A stretch of 64,000 nt of DNA. Origin: Notospermus geniculatus (lineage: Eukaryota; Nemertea; Pilidiophora; Heteronemertea; Lineidae). The stretch is taken from assembly GCA_002633025.1 (NCBI GenBank), contig NMRB01000016.1, positions 984,792 through 1,048,791 on the forward strand. Direction: 5' to 3'. Each line of letters opens with the position of its first letter. The stretch's first letter is position 1. The notes under the pieces were generated by a model. It was not told where the DNA came from, ran no database searches, and saw only the letters and a program-made list of their open reading frames with translations. Of this stretch, positions 1 through 13,695 are shown one piece after another. The translations under genes and the position numbers were made by a program.

Positions 1-1313
1 ATGATAGAGCCCTATGAATACGATTCCCACAAATTACATAGGAGAAATTTCACGCCACGGACATCGTCTGTTGTAGGCGAGTCTGACCCTTAAATTTTGG
101 GGGAGTGTCCTCAACAAGATGAAAAGGACCGCCAGCTTCAAAATCACACGCTTAGTTCATAATTGTCACTCTGGATTAGACCAGAATGCTCCTCACCTGT
201 TTACTTGGGGCGGTCAGTTATTATCGTCTCTACCTCGCCCTAGGTTTGAAAATCCAGCAGAACGCAATGCTTCTCTGTCGCTATTGGGTCGCTGGAGATG
301 AGGTTAAAGTGATGAGGAATCTCATATTGCATTAGTTAAACCTTTGATTTTGCCGATTTTCGTCTAATTTCTCCCGAATGAGAATCTCATCGAGTTCTCT
401 AGGGATGTTAGATCTGATTTTCATCTTGATTGTCTTGCATTAGATCATCTTTGACTTTTTGATCGAACTTCATCAGATCATCGCGAGGTCACGTCAATTA
501 TCGCGAGAGCGAGAACAGATTGCGCTCGCTGATTTTCATGGAAGCCGACGTGTACGTTGGCGGATGCGTGGAGTGCCTTTGGCACAGTCCATTTTTCGAA
601 AATGGTGTCAAACAGTCTCACGTGCAGGCGTTTGAGCCACATTTAATACTTCTCTTATAATTCTGTCCTATGATTTTCTTGATAATCAACAATTTTGTAC
701 TTGTTCAGTCATTCTAATCGTTAGCTGTAAATGCGGTTGGATACATTGCATCGACAATTAATTTTCACTGTTCACAATTACTTTTCATTGTTCACCGTCC
801 GAACGGTGTCTTTAACGATTTGTCGATGGGTTTATCATTCAATCTCAGTCTAAGACCGGGGAATTTTATGGAAAATCATTTCCTCAAAATGGCCGCCGAC
901 AGTCAGAACAACATGGACCAATCAGCATTGGCCTTTATTGAGACGTTGTCAAATCTCGTCTGGCGGTAGCGATGATCTCCCGTGAAATTTTTTAACCTAG
1001 GAACAGTGTGAGTTGTGAAATTTGTCACCCAGGAAATTTAACTAGCAAACACAATTGAAATTTTCCACATTTTAGTCGCAATGACTTCACCTGGTTTAAA
1101 AACCTTTTTCCTTTGTTCGGAACGTCGTCAGTATGTCTAGTTCGCCTTTCACAACCACCCTTAATCCTTTCCAATAAACAAAAAATAAAAGAGCAGCTTA
1201 AAGGCCCGTACTTGAAATAGTCCAAATTCGGAAAACATTGGTTATGGCTGTTTTCTCTTTATCAACTCCCAGCCTGATGTTTCCTTAACCAAAGAAGACA
1301 AAAACACTGTGTT
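1..1313. other. non-coding stretch, no gene recognised
   Basis: Open frames here are short and resemble no known protein. A pair of facing CCAAT-box words (CCAATCAG and ATTGG) lies near 918-938, next to an ATGGCCGCC word at about 890. They could belong to a promoter, but there is no TATA element or recognisable first exon to support one. Confidence 0.5.
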
Positions 1314-1365
1314 NNNNNNNNNNNNNNNNNNNNNNNNNNNNNNNNNNNNNNNNNNNNNNNNNNNN
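1314..1365. other. assembly gap (52 N)
   Basis: An unbroken run of N. The flanking sequence shows no repeat that explains the break. Confidence 0.99.
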
Positions 1366-4300
1366 GCGAAGGTCTAATCTGTTAAGCACTGAGGCGTCCT
1401 TGATATCAGGGCCGTAGCATACGGACAGGGGGCAGGCCCCAAGACGTCACAGAAAAACTTTTTTCATGCTGACGACAAAAGGTCGCAAATGGCAAAATGG
1501 TGCATTAATGGACACTTCCTAAAACTTGCTTCTACTCAACAGCGTTCTCCGTATGTTTTAAACAACCATTACACACCTAATCACAAAGATAAACGCAATC
1601 ATTGGCTTCTGTAAGTTATATTACCCTGTTAAAAACATTCCTCCAAAATAAAAGTGCCCTAAATAGGGCCAGATTATACCCTTAGTCTGCCCTTTGAAGT
1701 CGGCATACTAAAACAAGCCTGGTGTAAGACGTTTTGTCCTAGAACATGCCCTCCTTTGAGTCACTAATGGCGGGACCCTTTGCGTATTGGCGGTGACTTT
1801 GTGGATTATAAGCCTCACAAAGGACAATTTTGCAAAAGCCGTATTCCCCCGGCAGCTAGTTCTGCATAGTCCTACCGAATTTAGGTGATAATGAACACGT
1901 TCATTAGCCACGTAAGGGACCCTGCAAGGGTGCTTGGCGAAATTGAGCGTGAATTAGAAAAGAAAGGGGCAAATCCTCCCATAGGTTTTGTCCAACTGTT
2001 GAACAAGGGAGGGAAACCTTGAGACAATCAACAAGTTGTTGAATCGCTTACAACAAATGTCAGAATCGCTTACGCCAATGAGAATAATCGCCTATGACAA
2101 TGGACAGATTAACCTAAGACAATGCCAGTTACCAATGCCATTACAGAGAAATTGTTTCCGCCACAGCATGGTCAACGTTTGTTCCTTAAATAGAATAGAA
2201 ATGATTGGGATTTGTAGAATTTTGTTCTTGTCGGTTTAGATCAAAGGCATTTGTGTCATAAAGGTGTTGTTGCCAACCACAAGGCGTTAAAACCCTGGTC
2301 ACATAACCTCATTAAGCAGATAATTTGACGAAAATACTAGCTTTCCTTTTTGCTTACTTCACGGTCATTAAAAAACAGGCCCTCCCACAAAATTAACCCC
2401 AAAGACAGGTGTGTATATACCAAGATATTCGATACATGTAGGTGACCGAAAGCACAAAAATTGAAAGAAAGTCTTGTCGACATTTCGATTTGTATCTGAT
2501 GGTCTTGTGACTTTCCATCCCTCGAACCTTCCTGATCAGTGGCTTTCTGAAATGTTAGAATGCCATCTCGACCCAGTTCCCTCCTCTCCCCACATTGCCA
2601 CCAGCGCCGACTTCACGTACGCCGAAAAAGGCCGAGTGGAAAACTTCAAAGGGAATTAAGAGGTAACACTCTGCCATTACATTCCCCTCATGACGTAAGT
2701 CGCCATCAACGAAGACCAGCCGTATGGTGCAAGCTTTGTTCCGCATACTTCTGAGTACGATACCAGCTTACCATACAGGTCTTCAACCCCCGTCTCTAGC
2801 CGTGGGGACGTTGCGCGATCATCACAGACGATCGTAATTCTGTCCCCACGGTCAACCTGACGTGGTGTCAGTTTTGTCGGTCTTTTAATCAGTTCTCTCT
2901 CGTGACTTCAGTGCAAATGATAAAATGCATTTCAACGGGAAAAGGGAATTTTCCGTGTTTCTATTTTGGGTAACATGATTGTGTCGCTGTTAAAACATGT
3001 ATTAGCTTGAACAAACGCTAAGCATCGGACAACCACGTGACCGTCTCGCCCAATAAGATTCTGACAGACGAGATGAAAAGTCATGGTGTCATTTACACAC
3101 ATTCTTAGTTAATTGGGAGGGGAGGACACCGAGGTCGAATTATTCGCCAAAATCGCCAGCAATTGAATTCGGGTCCCGCGTAGTTGACCACGAAAGCATT
3201 CGTCCCAGGTCCATGTATCTGGAGGCGCTTCGAGCCAAGATAAAACGCACCGCACGCCGAGAAGACCAAACCTGTTTTTTCCGTGTCATCTCCCGCACAC
3301 AATATCACAGGAAGGATGAACCATAACCCCTAATTAGGCATCAAAGCCTGTAATCGTGGAAAACATTCCGCCATCTTGGATCGCAAAGTTTGATAGAATC
3401 CAAGACATTTTCCATGGCCACCGGGACGGTACCAAATGCGCGCACGGACGGGGTCCTCTAATAGCTACACGCTAAAGAACTTTATTATTTTCACCACCAT
3501 GGGGTGCAGTTTTTCTCATTCAAAGGCTTCCTCCTCGTTAAATTAATCTGTATTAACGAGTTGTGTCTCTTTTTACCCCGTGAGTGGCCGGGGTTGTCGC
3601 CGTGGGCGCACCGCCCTCTCAAAGGCAGACGACAGAGCCGGCTCAGGTAAACAGAACGCATTGGACTATGGGATCAATTAAAGCTTTTCGTGGCTGGTTA
3701 CAGCGTATCAGCAGATAGCATTACGTTGATCCAAGATTATGTTCCAGTTGGAAAAAATATGACCGTCAACTTCTCTGCACAATTCACCGTTTCAACACAA
3801 CAGTTCACTGGCATTATGGAACCCAGTCCGCCAGTAGCCAAAAAAATCAGATGATATTTCCCATACATTTATACATTCGATTGTTTCCTATCTTTTACAT
3901 CCTAAAAAACCGTTCATTTAAAAAAATCAAAGGAATTCTTCAAGTAATGGCTCATTATAATTGGGCAAGGGTGGGCATAAGTCTCTACAAGAGCTGCCCG
4001 AGGCGTGGCAGTTATCCTCAGCCCGACATGTGTTCGGTAGCTGTGATATAAAGAGAACGGGACAGTTATTTTCCGTGCCGCGTTTGATGGGGAGATGCGA
4101 CTAAAAGATAGACTCCATTGTTGCTCCTTCTATACGCGTATCATTGACACGACGGAAGCCTAGGAAAATTATCTTGAGCGGATCAGATTTTCTTGTTGGT
4201 CGGCAAACTTTGGCAGGTGTCGCGAAAAATTGGCGGGGAAAGTGAACAAATGTTGTCAGATCAAATCAAGATGGCGAAGAAATGGAGCGAATAAATTCGC

Positions 4301-5230
4301 TCAGATTTAGGGGCGCTGTCACTCAGGAAGTTTGCCTACGTCTTTATGTTCACAGGTGTCCAAACACCTCTCAAACGTGGTTAAAGACCCTCGGACCAAT
4401 TACATGGCCCACGAATTACTGGGATCATTAGGCCCAAGTATTCTTTTCATACATCTAGCAAATATTTTGTATTGTGTTCTCCTTGTAAGTCATTTATTCC
4501 ATTGACTTTTACAGTGTTCGAACACTCCAAATTAACTAAGTGGTTGTAGACTGTGCTCTCAACCTCGATTAGCTTGTCAAGAGGTGTGCAAAAACACCTT
4601 GGCTTGCTCCGACAAATATCGGTCTGCTGATAACCTTTTTGGACTGGCCAATGGTGGAGATCAGGAAAGTTGACAAAATGGCCGCACGTCGTACGACTGT
4701 GTAATCAGACTTGATCGTCAGAATTTTGCGATTGAAATCTTGGGATTTTCCTGGCATTCAGCTAGACCCAAACGGTCATGGTTATTAATGTTCTGTATTA
4801 ATTTCTCCGCTTCAAAAAAGTATTTGAGGAATCAATAGCTGGAGAATTCGTTAGTAACTGGGAGCTGTAATTCACAGGACTGTGCTGTCCACTCCCCCCA
4901 GTCTGGCATGTAGAGTGGGAATTTTTCCACTTGGTGCCCGGTCATTCATTTCTCGTAACGACCCACACAGATCCTAATCCAATCAGCCTTTGTCTTCTAC
5001 ATCTCTGATTGCTATTGCAGACAAGCATGATACTTATTTTGCTCATTTCGAGACCGATTTCTATCGATTTTGGCCCACGATTTCACGGTTCGTCGGACTG
5101 TGCAGTCATGTTCTTGATCAGGGGAGCAGGTTTTATGTCTGAAGCGTGGGGGGACTTAACATGGACGTGAAATAGGGGTCATGCTGAATTCCCATGACCC
5201 CCTCCACTCTGACTCTAAGCAGTGTCAGCA

Positions 5231-5300
5231 GTACCATAGCTCAGTGGGCACCCACCCTGCTTCACTGACACAAAACGTCTAGGGTCTGCATGTTCAGAGG
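5231..5300 (+). repeat. possible tRNA-derived SINE remnant (A box only)
   Basis: TAGCTCAGTGGG at 5237-5248 is a good RNA polymerase III A box as found in tRNA genes. No convincing B box (GGTTCGANNCC) follows; the sequence around 5288 is only weakly similar. It is either a decayed SINE or a chance match. Confidence 0.25.
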
Positions 5301-7057
5301 GCACAATGTTTCAATGAGAACAACGAGACATTGGTAGCAACAAATAACGCTAGTGAAACGTAAAAAGTGACGTTGCACCTCCCTTTTAGCTACATGTACT
5401 ATTGAATATTTGGGACCACTTCCATCCTACTTTCAAAAAACCTCATAGCTATTTCAGAAAAAAAATTAAGAGTTTCACCGTAAGTTTTTTTACACATGCG
5501 CAATTTCATCAGTTTCAACTGATGTCGTAATGGATGATACTTTTTACCAATTTAACTCCATTAAGAGGTGACATTTATAAAATACCCAGAAACCAAACCC
5601 GTTGTTCATTTCAACACAACTATGACACGAACGTCCCCAAAAATGCAAGGTAAATGTACAAGAATTTTAATTCGCCAACTCGACGTGAACAAACTGTCTC
5701 AATTATGCTATAGCCTCTTCTTGGGCGAGTAAAGTAACCAATTAACGTTCGGGGAAAATTTTCTGCGCGCCTGCTCTTGTGAGCAGACGAGAGATACGTG
5801 TCAACATTATTGAAGAGCGATACCGCCTCAAGTGATAAACCAGCAAAATTAAGTGTACTCCAGGGCCGAATTAGTGTCTCTTTGCTTCCGGCAGTTTATT
5901 GGGTTTTATACACTCGACATATGTCTTGTTATTGTCTTGGTCACACCTTGCTCCGAATCAGGGGATGTTCGGAATGGCAGAGGCGCGTGAAATTGCGTCA
6001 TCACTTCGTGCTTGCCGACCGAAACGCCTCGTCGACTTTCACGCATTTTATACCAAAACGATGATCATGGCAATCAGACTAATGAAGCTGAGGATTTGGT
6101 TAAGATGGGCGAAAGGGCAAATTGGTTGTTCTTCATTGAAACCTTTGCCGCACTTTTTCAGCTGTGTACGCGTCCGCAGATTCGACCAACAGGCCGAGTC
6201 GAGTTCGTGACATTCTCAATCGCGGCTTTTCGGGTTAGGAATGCTAATTAATCAGACTTTGCAAGCTGCAATTAAGCGGATTCATTAGCCAACAAAAACC
6301 CATTATTTTACCAAACTATCAGTTTCTTTTCTGAAAACCTATACCCTATCACTGGGAGTAGCATGAACGAACTCGTGCTGTTTCAAAGCGGGGGATTTTT
6401 AGACGAAGAAATACCCGCAATGGAAAAATTCGCTTCCAGCATGTCCAGTCTGCATCAGTTTTTGCAAATAGATAGATAAAGAGTTCCCCAATAATCCTTC
6501 CTGGGCAAATTTGAAATGGTAGTAATATTCCCGTATGCAAATACAACACGGTGTGATCATGTGGTGACATCACCGTTCCCAGACATCAGAACCTTTCGCC
6601 ACCACACGGAATCCTGACGTATTTATTTTGTATAAAATATAGCTTTTCATCAAACATCCAGGGCAATATACGATTGCCTTTTCAAATAGCTTTTACCTGC
6701 TTTGTTGACGTGAGATCGGAACGACAGGATCCAATAACCCCAACGCAAGCATCGGCCTTCCACATCAAAACCTTCCGTGTTGAACGAACGCGGCCCGTGA
6801 TCACTGAACCGGGAGAGAGCTAGCCTAAACCGCCATCTTGGTTTACCTACGGCGTCTTGATAACGTTGACGCTGTCTTCTGCAGAGCAGACGACGAAAAT
6901 CTCTTCTTAGATCAGTCAGCAAGGTATAAAGGCTGAAAATTCTCAAGTATCATGACACCAGCTTTAATGAGAATTCGTTAAGACGAAATATAAATTCTCG
7001 ATATATTTTTTGTTGTACATCGAATCAATCCCTTCGCACGGTACCAGAAAGCTACTC

Positions 7058-7193
7058 TGACGTCACAAGTTGTTGTTGTTCCGTTTGTAACGATTTCTAT
7101 TGGTTCTGGCAACGTAAACTGGATGCCTTCCACATCAAAACAACTTACCTACCCAATACGATATTCTGACGGCAAATCAAGTCTGTGACGTCA
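7058..7193. promoter_or_regulatory. pair of perfect CRE sites
   Basis: TGACGTCA occurs at 7058-7065 and again at 7186-7193, 128 bases apart. This palindrome is the consensus for CREB/ATF bZIP factors. Two full sites so close are unlikely in random DNA of this composition. No TATA box or exon stands beside them, so an enhancer is more likely than a promoter. Confidence 0.35.
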
Positions 7194-10100
7194 TATTACA
7201 TGTAGGTGTTATCATTGTTGTCATGGTTCGAGGGTATCATGTTGTTTTCATTTGCATAAGCGACCTGGGGCAGTATCGTATGGAGTGTGTTTGTTTTGTA
7301 GTAAACTGTAGTAACATCGACAATACGCCACATTTTTCAAAATACGTCAAGCAGAAATACTTCGATACTGCCGTGGTTTGTTTATTCTCTGGGGCTCTGA
7401 TTTGCATTATTGTTTTAGCTTAAGAATAATGTCACCATTATTGCCGCCGTGTAAAACTGTATTGCATTGTAGACAAGCGGGGAAAAAATGTTCAAGAAAG
7501 AGAACTGGATAGTTTCCCTCCGGTTTTCTCCCGCGCATAAAGATTAGCATTGTTCGTGCTTTGTCTTATTCAAAAGCATCTTGCACAACCGTGGCCTCAT
7601 CTGTTCTACAGTGGTGTCAACGGTGTACATGAAAACGCTTGGTACACAGATCTCTTCCAAAGGCATCCATGTACAAGGCAATAATATTCCACACGGGCTA
7701 CCGTGTTTTCATTAGTTCTCAGCCAACGTTAACATATTCCTGTTCACTCTGATCCATTGCTTGTCGATTTGTTTTGCCCCGGGGGCGAGCCTTGCCTGCC
7801 ATTCGGTGACATTCGCGGCAATCGGAAAGCATTTCTCATGACGGCGACCAATATCCTCTATTGACAGTAATCGGTGCGCTGCGACCAGATGAGAGCAGCC
7901 ACAGAATTCATAAAATCTGGGAAGATAATCTGCATGAAATGATGCCAGCATGGCCAGAAACAAAGATTTGTGACTCGTATCAGGCGCTGATTAGAGTCTG
8001 CTTTTCTATTCAGCCTTCAGCCGCCCTCTGTCGGCGACACCTCGAAGCTACATGTAATGTACCCTGTGACCCCGAAAACTTCTGCACATGCTCTTCATTT
8101 TCCCATGCTCATTATTTTTCAAATTCAAAGCGCACAAAAAAGGACAAAGCACACCAATATTAAACCATTTTACTATTACTATGATAGCATCCCAATGAGT
8201 CGCTGAAATGAAATGATATAAATGGATGCAATAACACAGATCTACCGCAGACCGACATCAGATGCTAACCCACCTTTTATGAAAACCCACAGCAGCGCTG
8301 CAGCCGAGTTCCGGCGCTTAGCTGCCAGTCTGTTGACTTGTACACATGCCCGGAGCAAAATAGTCCGCATCAGGCTAACTGATGTTTTGATGTTCCAACT
8401 GGACAAATGTTCCCAAGTGCATTATTAACATCCCGATATTTGAGATGGTCAATAGAGGAACGGTTCTGCAGTGCATAAAATGGAAGGGTCAACGATTACC
8501 CTGGGTCATGAAATGTGAAGTACCATTCAGGCGGAATAACTTTTGCTGGAACTTTTTTCATCTTGATGTTGTAAACATTTGACTTGTGGAAAGGGTACCG
8601 CAGAACCGTGCCCCATTCATGCCATTCCTTGGTTGGTCAGTTTTTTACCCACTTTAGTTGTAAAACCACAGTACCACAAATACGCACTCTCCGTGATAGC
8701 TAAAATACCCATCGTGAAAATGTAACCGATGCACATTGCTCAATGTTCGGTTACGGACTGTCCTTGTGGTGGTATGAAAGGCGTGAAGTAATGAACACCT
8801 AGGGCTCCAAAAGGTCATAATTAGACGCGCAAACCAACGAAGACGAACCTCTCACCAAAATGAAAGGGAAAAGCACAAGTAATCACCGATCGACGTATCA
8901 GATCAAACGACAAAGGCGAAAATAACAAGAACGTAGGGACTCGGCCAATATCCGCCTAACGATCTGAGAGAAATATAACATAAAGACATAAAAGCTACGG
9001 ACGAAATCAAAAGAGACAATGCATTTAATGAGCTGGCCATCATTCGTCGTGTAGCCAGCCAATAATTTATTTCCCAGCTCCCATTGTCCTATCCCCGATT
9101 GTCGTAAAATATTAAGTCGCCTCCACTTTTGTCAGTACTAATTCTAACCCCTGGCACTCGTAATAATTCTCATTTCTGGAAAAGGTTCCATGGGTGTGTG
9201 TAAAACCCCTGGAGTCAACCGGAAAAGCGATTTGAGGGCTACTTTATTAATTTCCACTATTTACATGAGCCGTGGTAATCCCTTGTCCAAAGTGAGTCCA
9301 CTGTTTCCAGGGGAGTTTTCAATGTTGATGATTTTCACATTTGCACTGGGTATGGCTGTATCATTTGTTGTCACGTGACAGACGACGCTTTGGACGATGA
9401 TGAGGACAAAATATGTGAATTTTTTACGGTATGTTTTGAACCGTGGGAAGAATCGGTATTTCCTACCGGATTCGGTGGCCCAACACCAGTCCTGTTTTTA
9501 TATGAACCGTTGGTGATCAGAAAACATGAATTAACTCAAACAATTATTCATAACAACAGACGATGAACAGGTCACATCTATAATTTGTATGGGAGGAATT
9601 CCCCAACACACATTGCAAAAAGTCAAAATGTTTAAATTACACATGCAGGGACAGGTGTACGGGCCGCCCAAGTGGAAGCATTCTGTAGAGAGGCAAAAAT
9701 CGCATCTCAAACCACCTAATTTCGTCCCATAGCGTTTTGCTATGTTACACTTTTTTCAAATATCTATTAACTAAATTTTCATATTGAACGCCATAATAGT
9801 GCTACAGGGATACGCCTGAACAGGTTAAACAGGACTCCCCAAGTTGAAATTATTCTCATAGGAGCTTCGCACCATGATGTTGGATCGAAGGTCGAGATCC
9901 CTGTGCTCACCCCCTACCTCACGACTCAGCGACTCCGCCTCTTGCCGCGGGCTAGCCTCGGTAAACCGGGTTTCTACGGCGACCCAAACTACGTGTAACA
10001 CTGCTCACCGTTTACGAATTTCGGTGCAGTACTTCCATATCATCATCGCAAGACCAAGCCCGATGCCAGAAAGGCGCCGTTCTCACTCTGCAGTTTTCTA

Positions 10101-12381
10101 GAGCATACGAAAGAGAGGCGAGCAGAAATCACCGACAACAAATCCATTAGCTGCAGCACCTGCATTTGGTACATGAAAAATTTGATTTTCTAGATGTAGT
10201 GAGACCACTGCAGAAGCCATCACCAAAGAGTTAACACAGTAATTGCAAGATTTTAATCACCAGTCAGTACTCAAAGAGACAATAGATCAGAATCAAACGC
10301 CTCTCAAAATCCCAACGACTTTCACTTCTGACGCTCGTTCACCGATGATCGGTAAATTACACCGATTTCCATACAGCGCCACCCAGGGAGGTACAGGGGC
10401 CATCATGTCTGTTTGAGGTTGTATCCGCCACTAATTAAGCGCATCTACCGTTAATGACAAGATCATAGCATCTTAAGTAGAGGGGAGAGAAGCATCACAA
10501 ACACTCAGTGTGAAGAGTCATTCTCCGCGGAACGACATTAACTCTTGGAAGGCGGACCCTTTCGAAGAGGATTGCCCATGTTTCAAGTTTCAATGATGAA
10601 ATTCTTGAAACTGCCAAGGCAGATGTCAACGCTATAATCATGAAGTCGTCTGTATCAGACGATCTCTCCTCTCTTCTTCTTGCCGAAGCCAAATCATGCT
10701 ATGAAATTTACGAAGCCAAATGAGTGACCAACTTCTTTGGTCGTCTCAAAGGATCTGCATTCGATTCCCTAAGGTCTCGACCTGGGGGTCATGAAGCCTT
10801 AAAAAGAAAACTATTCGCGTGTAAATGAAGTTCTTTGGAGTAAAATTCGCCTTTGGTCATTTCGGCGAAAGCTGAATTTTATACCCCCATCGCACGACTC
10901 GTGTTTTAATTAACTTGTATTCTGTCGTTGTTAATTTGTGATTAGCGGATATCTATAGTTTTGATTTCGTGATTAGATTTGAAGTTTTTGTCTCCGCTCT
11001 GACCCCTGCGTTAGCAAGCGATTCTTCAGTCCCTTGGGTCTCTTTATATGATTTCTGCCCAGTGAATCTGTTCGTTGTTGTTGAAAAACCCTGCCCGAAG
11101 GGTAGTTAATTCCTTGGCCGAAAATGCGAATGAGCATGCAAACATGGCAAAGCCAATGGAAGGTTTCCCAACTTCTGGTCATTTGAGGGAAAGTTCGTGA
11201 GATTTTATCTTTTCACCAGCTGTTCGACTGTGGCTCGAATCGGAGTGAAAGGAACGCATTGGCGTCAGTTATACAGGAACTACACGTTCGTTATTTGTTG
11301 ACAGGGTAGATCTACGGCCACCAATTCGTACTCTCTCTGTTTCTGTCGTCTGCTGTCAAGCACACGTGACAAGTTGTCATCATCGGGAAGATGAGTCTCA
11401 GTGATAACCCGGATCATGGCATCCGCAAATCGAATCACTTCCGGTCTGAGACCGACCGTCTCACATGGTCAGTGGTATGAAAAGAATGATGGGATTCTGA
11501 GCCTTCGATTCGGATTTCTTATGGACTGGTGGTAGCTGATATCAGACGGTCAGTGTCCCTGCGCAGTGGACGGAAAATTGAGGGAAATTAACCGGAAGTG
11601 GATGGTTCTGTCACATGACGTATCGTCTGACCATGCATAAAATCTCACCCCCACGAGACTTGAAATATTTATGGTGGTGGCGATCGCATTCTGTACGGGG
11701 ATCATCTGCTTTTGTGCAGTTGTCATATTGGCTTCGTTTGGCTGGTGAAGTTGACAGTATTACGTCAGTCATTGCTGATGTACAATCATCAAACAATTAT
11801 GTGGGAAAAAATCTGGATTGCACAATTGTTCATCCATCGGTCACCTATATATGTTGTTCATAAATGCTGATCCAGTTTTCCCATTCAAAAATTCTTCTCA
11901 TATCAGGGATTCAAGACCAAATCTACTTGTACTGATGTATAACCAGGTGACAACTAACATCAGCTCTACAGCTGTAGGAAACAATCAATTAACCCAGCCG
12001 AGGCAGACTTGTAACGTTTTTAACAGCAAAAAAAGGATAAAATAACGAAGTGGGTGAAATGACTCCTCAGTGAGGCCGCCTTTAATTATAACCAACTTTT
12101 ACCAAACCTTGCATTGAACATTTCAAGGAAGATGTCAGTAGCCTGTTCAACCTGTATTCTGAGTTCAGTCACAGGTAATTATCAGCAGGAACGGTTTGAG
12201 TAGAATCATCAAGATTTTTTCTGCTTTTTCTCGACATAGCCGCGTCCCCCGTCGCGAAACTCCGCATCACGACTGTCATCCACTTCTCACCTGCGGCAAC
12301 GTCAACACAAATTAAACCAATGCCTTAATTAACGTCAACATTTTAATTGGCTATATCCCACCTCACGTCCAGAGTAAGTCG

Positions 12382-13690
12382 CTCAGATTCTTCATTTCAA
12401 AGGTGGAGATTTTCTACGATTTTTTCTCGACTTAATCTCCACTTGTCTGTGCTGATGCTTTGCAGAGAGGCATCCTTAGGTGATGGTAGAACCGCGCTCT
12501 TGATCGGGAAATCCCCCCACAATCCTGGATATCAGATACATAAAATGATGATGGGAAGCACTCCGAGGTCAGAAAGGAATTATTCACCACACCGAGTCCT
12601 GGACCCCAGAAAATCCTGCGGCCTTACAGATAAAACACAATGTCTTCTTGCATACGTCTCTGATCTCACTTGAGATTCATGGTCGGATTATGTGCTTTAT
12701 GGCATCTTTCCTCTGTTGGTATAGCTAAAGTAACCCACAAGGAAAGGAGACCCACCATGTCGTGGAAAGTTTCCTTCTAAAACGCCTCGTGCTTGAAAGA
12801 TACTGAATGCAATCTCGGACAAGATGATAATTTCAACCTTAGCTCCTGCAATCTGTTCCCAGCAAATCTAGGCCATTTTCTTGTGTGGGTTAACGTTCCA
12901 GAAGACCCCAGTCATCGCGTCAATATCTGCTGTGCAAATCCCAATAGCCAGAGATCAATTCTAATAGTTCCTTCTTTGTGCCAATTTCACGGATTTCATC
13001 CTCCATTATGCACACGCCTGATATCGAAAATAAGACCCAATTAGTCGATGTGTTACCAGTTACCTTGCTCTGGCAAGAAGCAGGTTTTTCTACCATCGTC
13101 TCACCCTCGCCAGCAGTTGTATGGGAAATTGGCAATGCTTGCCTCCGCGGGGGGTAGTGTGAATTCAACGGGTTCACTTCTGGCAATTTGTCGTTTTTGT
13201 GCAGTGCTCAAGGCTCAGAGACAGGGCACTCAATTGGAAACGATCTTCCAAAAAAGATACAGCCGGATAATTTGCTTTCGACTTTGTTTACAAGCCTTGA
13301 GTTCGGTATTGATTTCATGTAGGGTGTTTTTCTAGGCTTGTTTCGCTTTCACGGTGGAGTCACTCCTCATTCTTGCTAAGTTAAACAAAGTTCGAGTCCT
13401 TTGGAATTGCCGAGTTTGTGGTAAGACCCCTCGTCGAGTCTCAAACATCGCCGTCGGCGTGGATTGCTCACAGCCAGCGCAGCGCTCGAGGACAAAGACA
13501 CTACGACGGTACTCTGTCACAGAATCCACTTACCCCGCGTATCATGAAGCAAACAAACCCATTTTATCCACTAAAACCTCTGAAGGCTCCTTCATCTTTT
13601 GTTGATGCAAACACGTTTACAGATTTTCGCTGAAATCTCGACCTTTGAAATGATAATTGGCCGACGATTGGTTCAAAACTCAATTGGTAA
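12382..13690. repeat. tandem duplication, copy A (1314-bp period)
   Basis: Nearly the whole segment recurs 1314 bases downstream. The first 450 or so bases carry scattered single-base differences between copies (for example ACGATTTTTT against AGGATTTTTT), and the remaining 850 or so look identical. Neither copy encodes a recognisable protein; open frames of 60-110 codons appear in both only because the sequence is repeated. A single N separates the copies at 13691, so a scaffolding error between two overlapping contigs is a real possibility. Confidence 0.95.
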
Positions 13691-13691
13691 N
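13691..13691. other. single N at the duplication junction
   Basis: One ambiguous base sits exactly between the two copies. Some assemblers place such an N where two contigs were joined with an estimated gap of zero or less. Confidence 0.95.
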
Positions 13692-13695
13692 GACT

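Larger units (their letters stand above)
1366..12381. other. 11-kb stretch without a recognisable exon
   Basis: No open frame in six frames resembles a known protein. In particular there is nothing like the Pax6 paired domain, which would be expected 5' of the homeodomain exons. The stretch contains two CRE sites (7058-7193), YY1-like CCGCCATCTTGG words near 3370 and 6830, a 17-base repeated word (GCCTTCCACATCAAAAC near 6757 and 7125) and a tRNA-like A-box remnant near 5237. It is probably Pax6 intron or upstream regulatory DNA; which one cannot be decided here. Confidence 0.5.

Noticed and set aside
12920-13186. 88-codon - strand frame present in both duplicate copies
   Set aside because: It is repeated only because the DNA is repeated; conservation between copies is not evidence of selection here.
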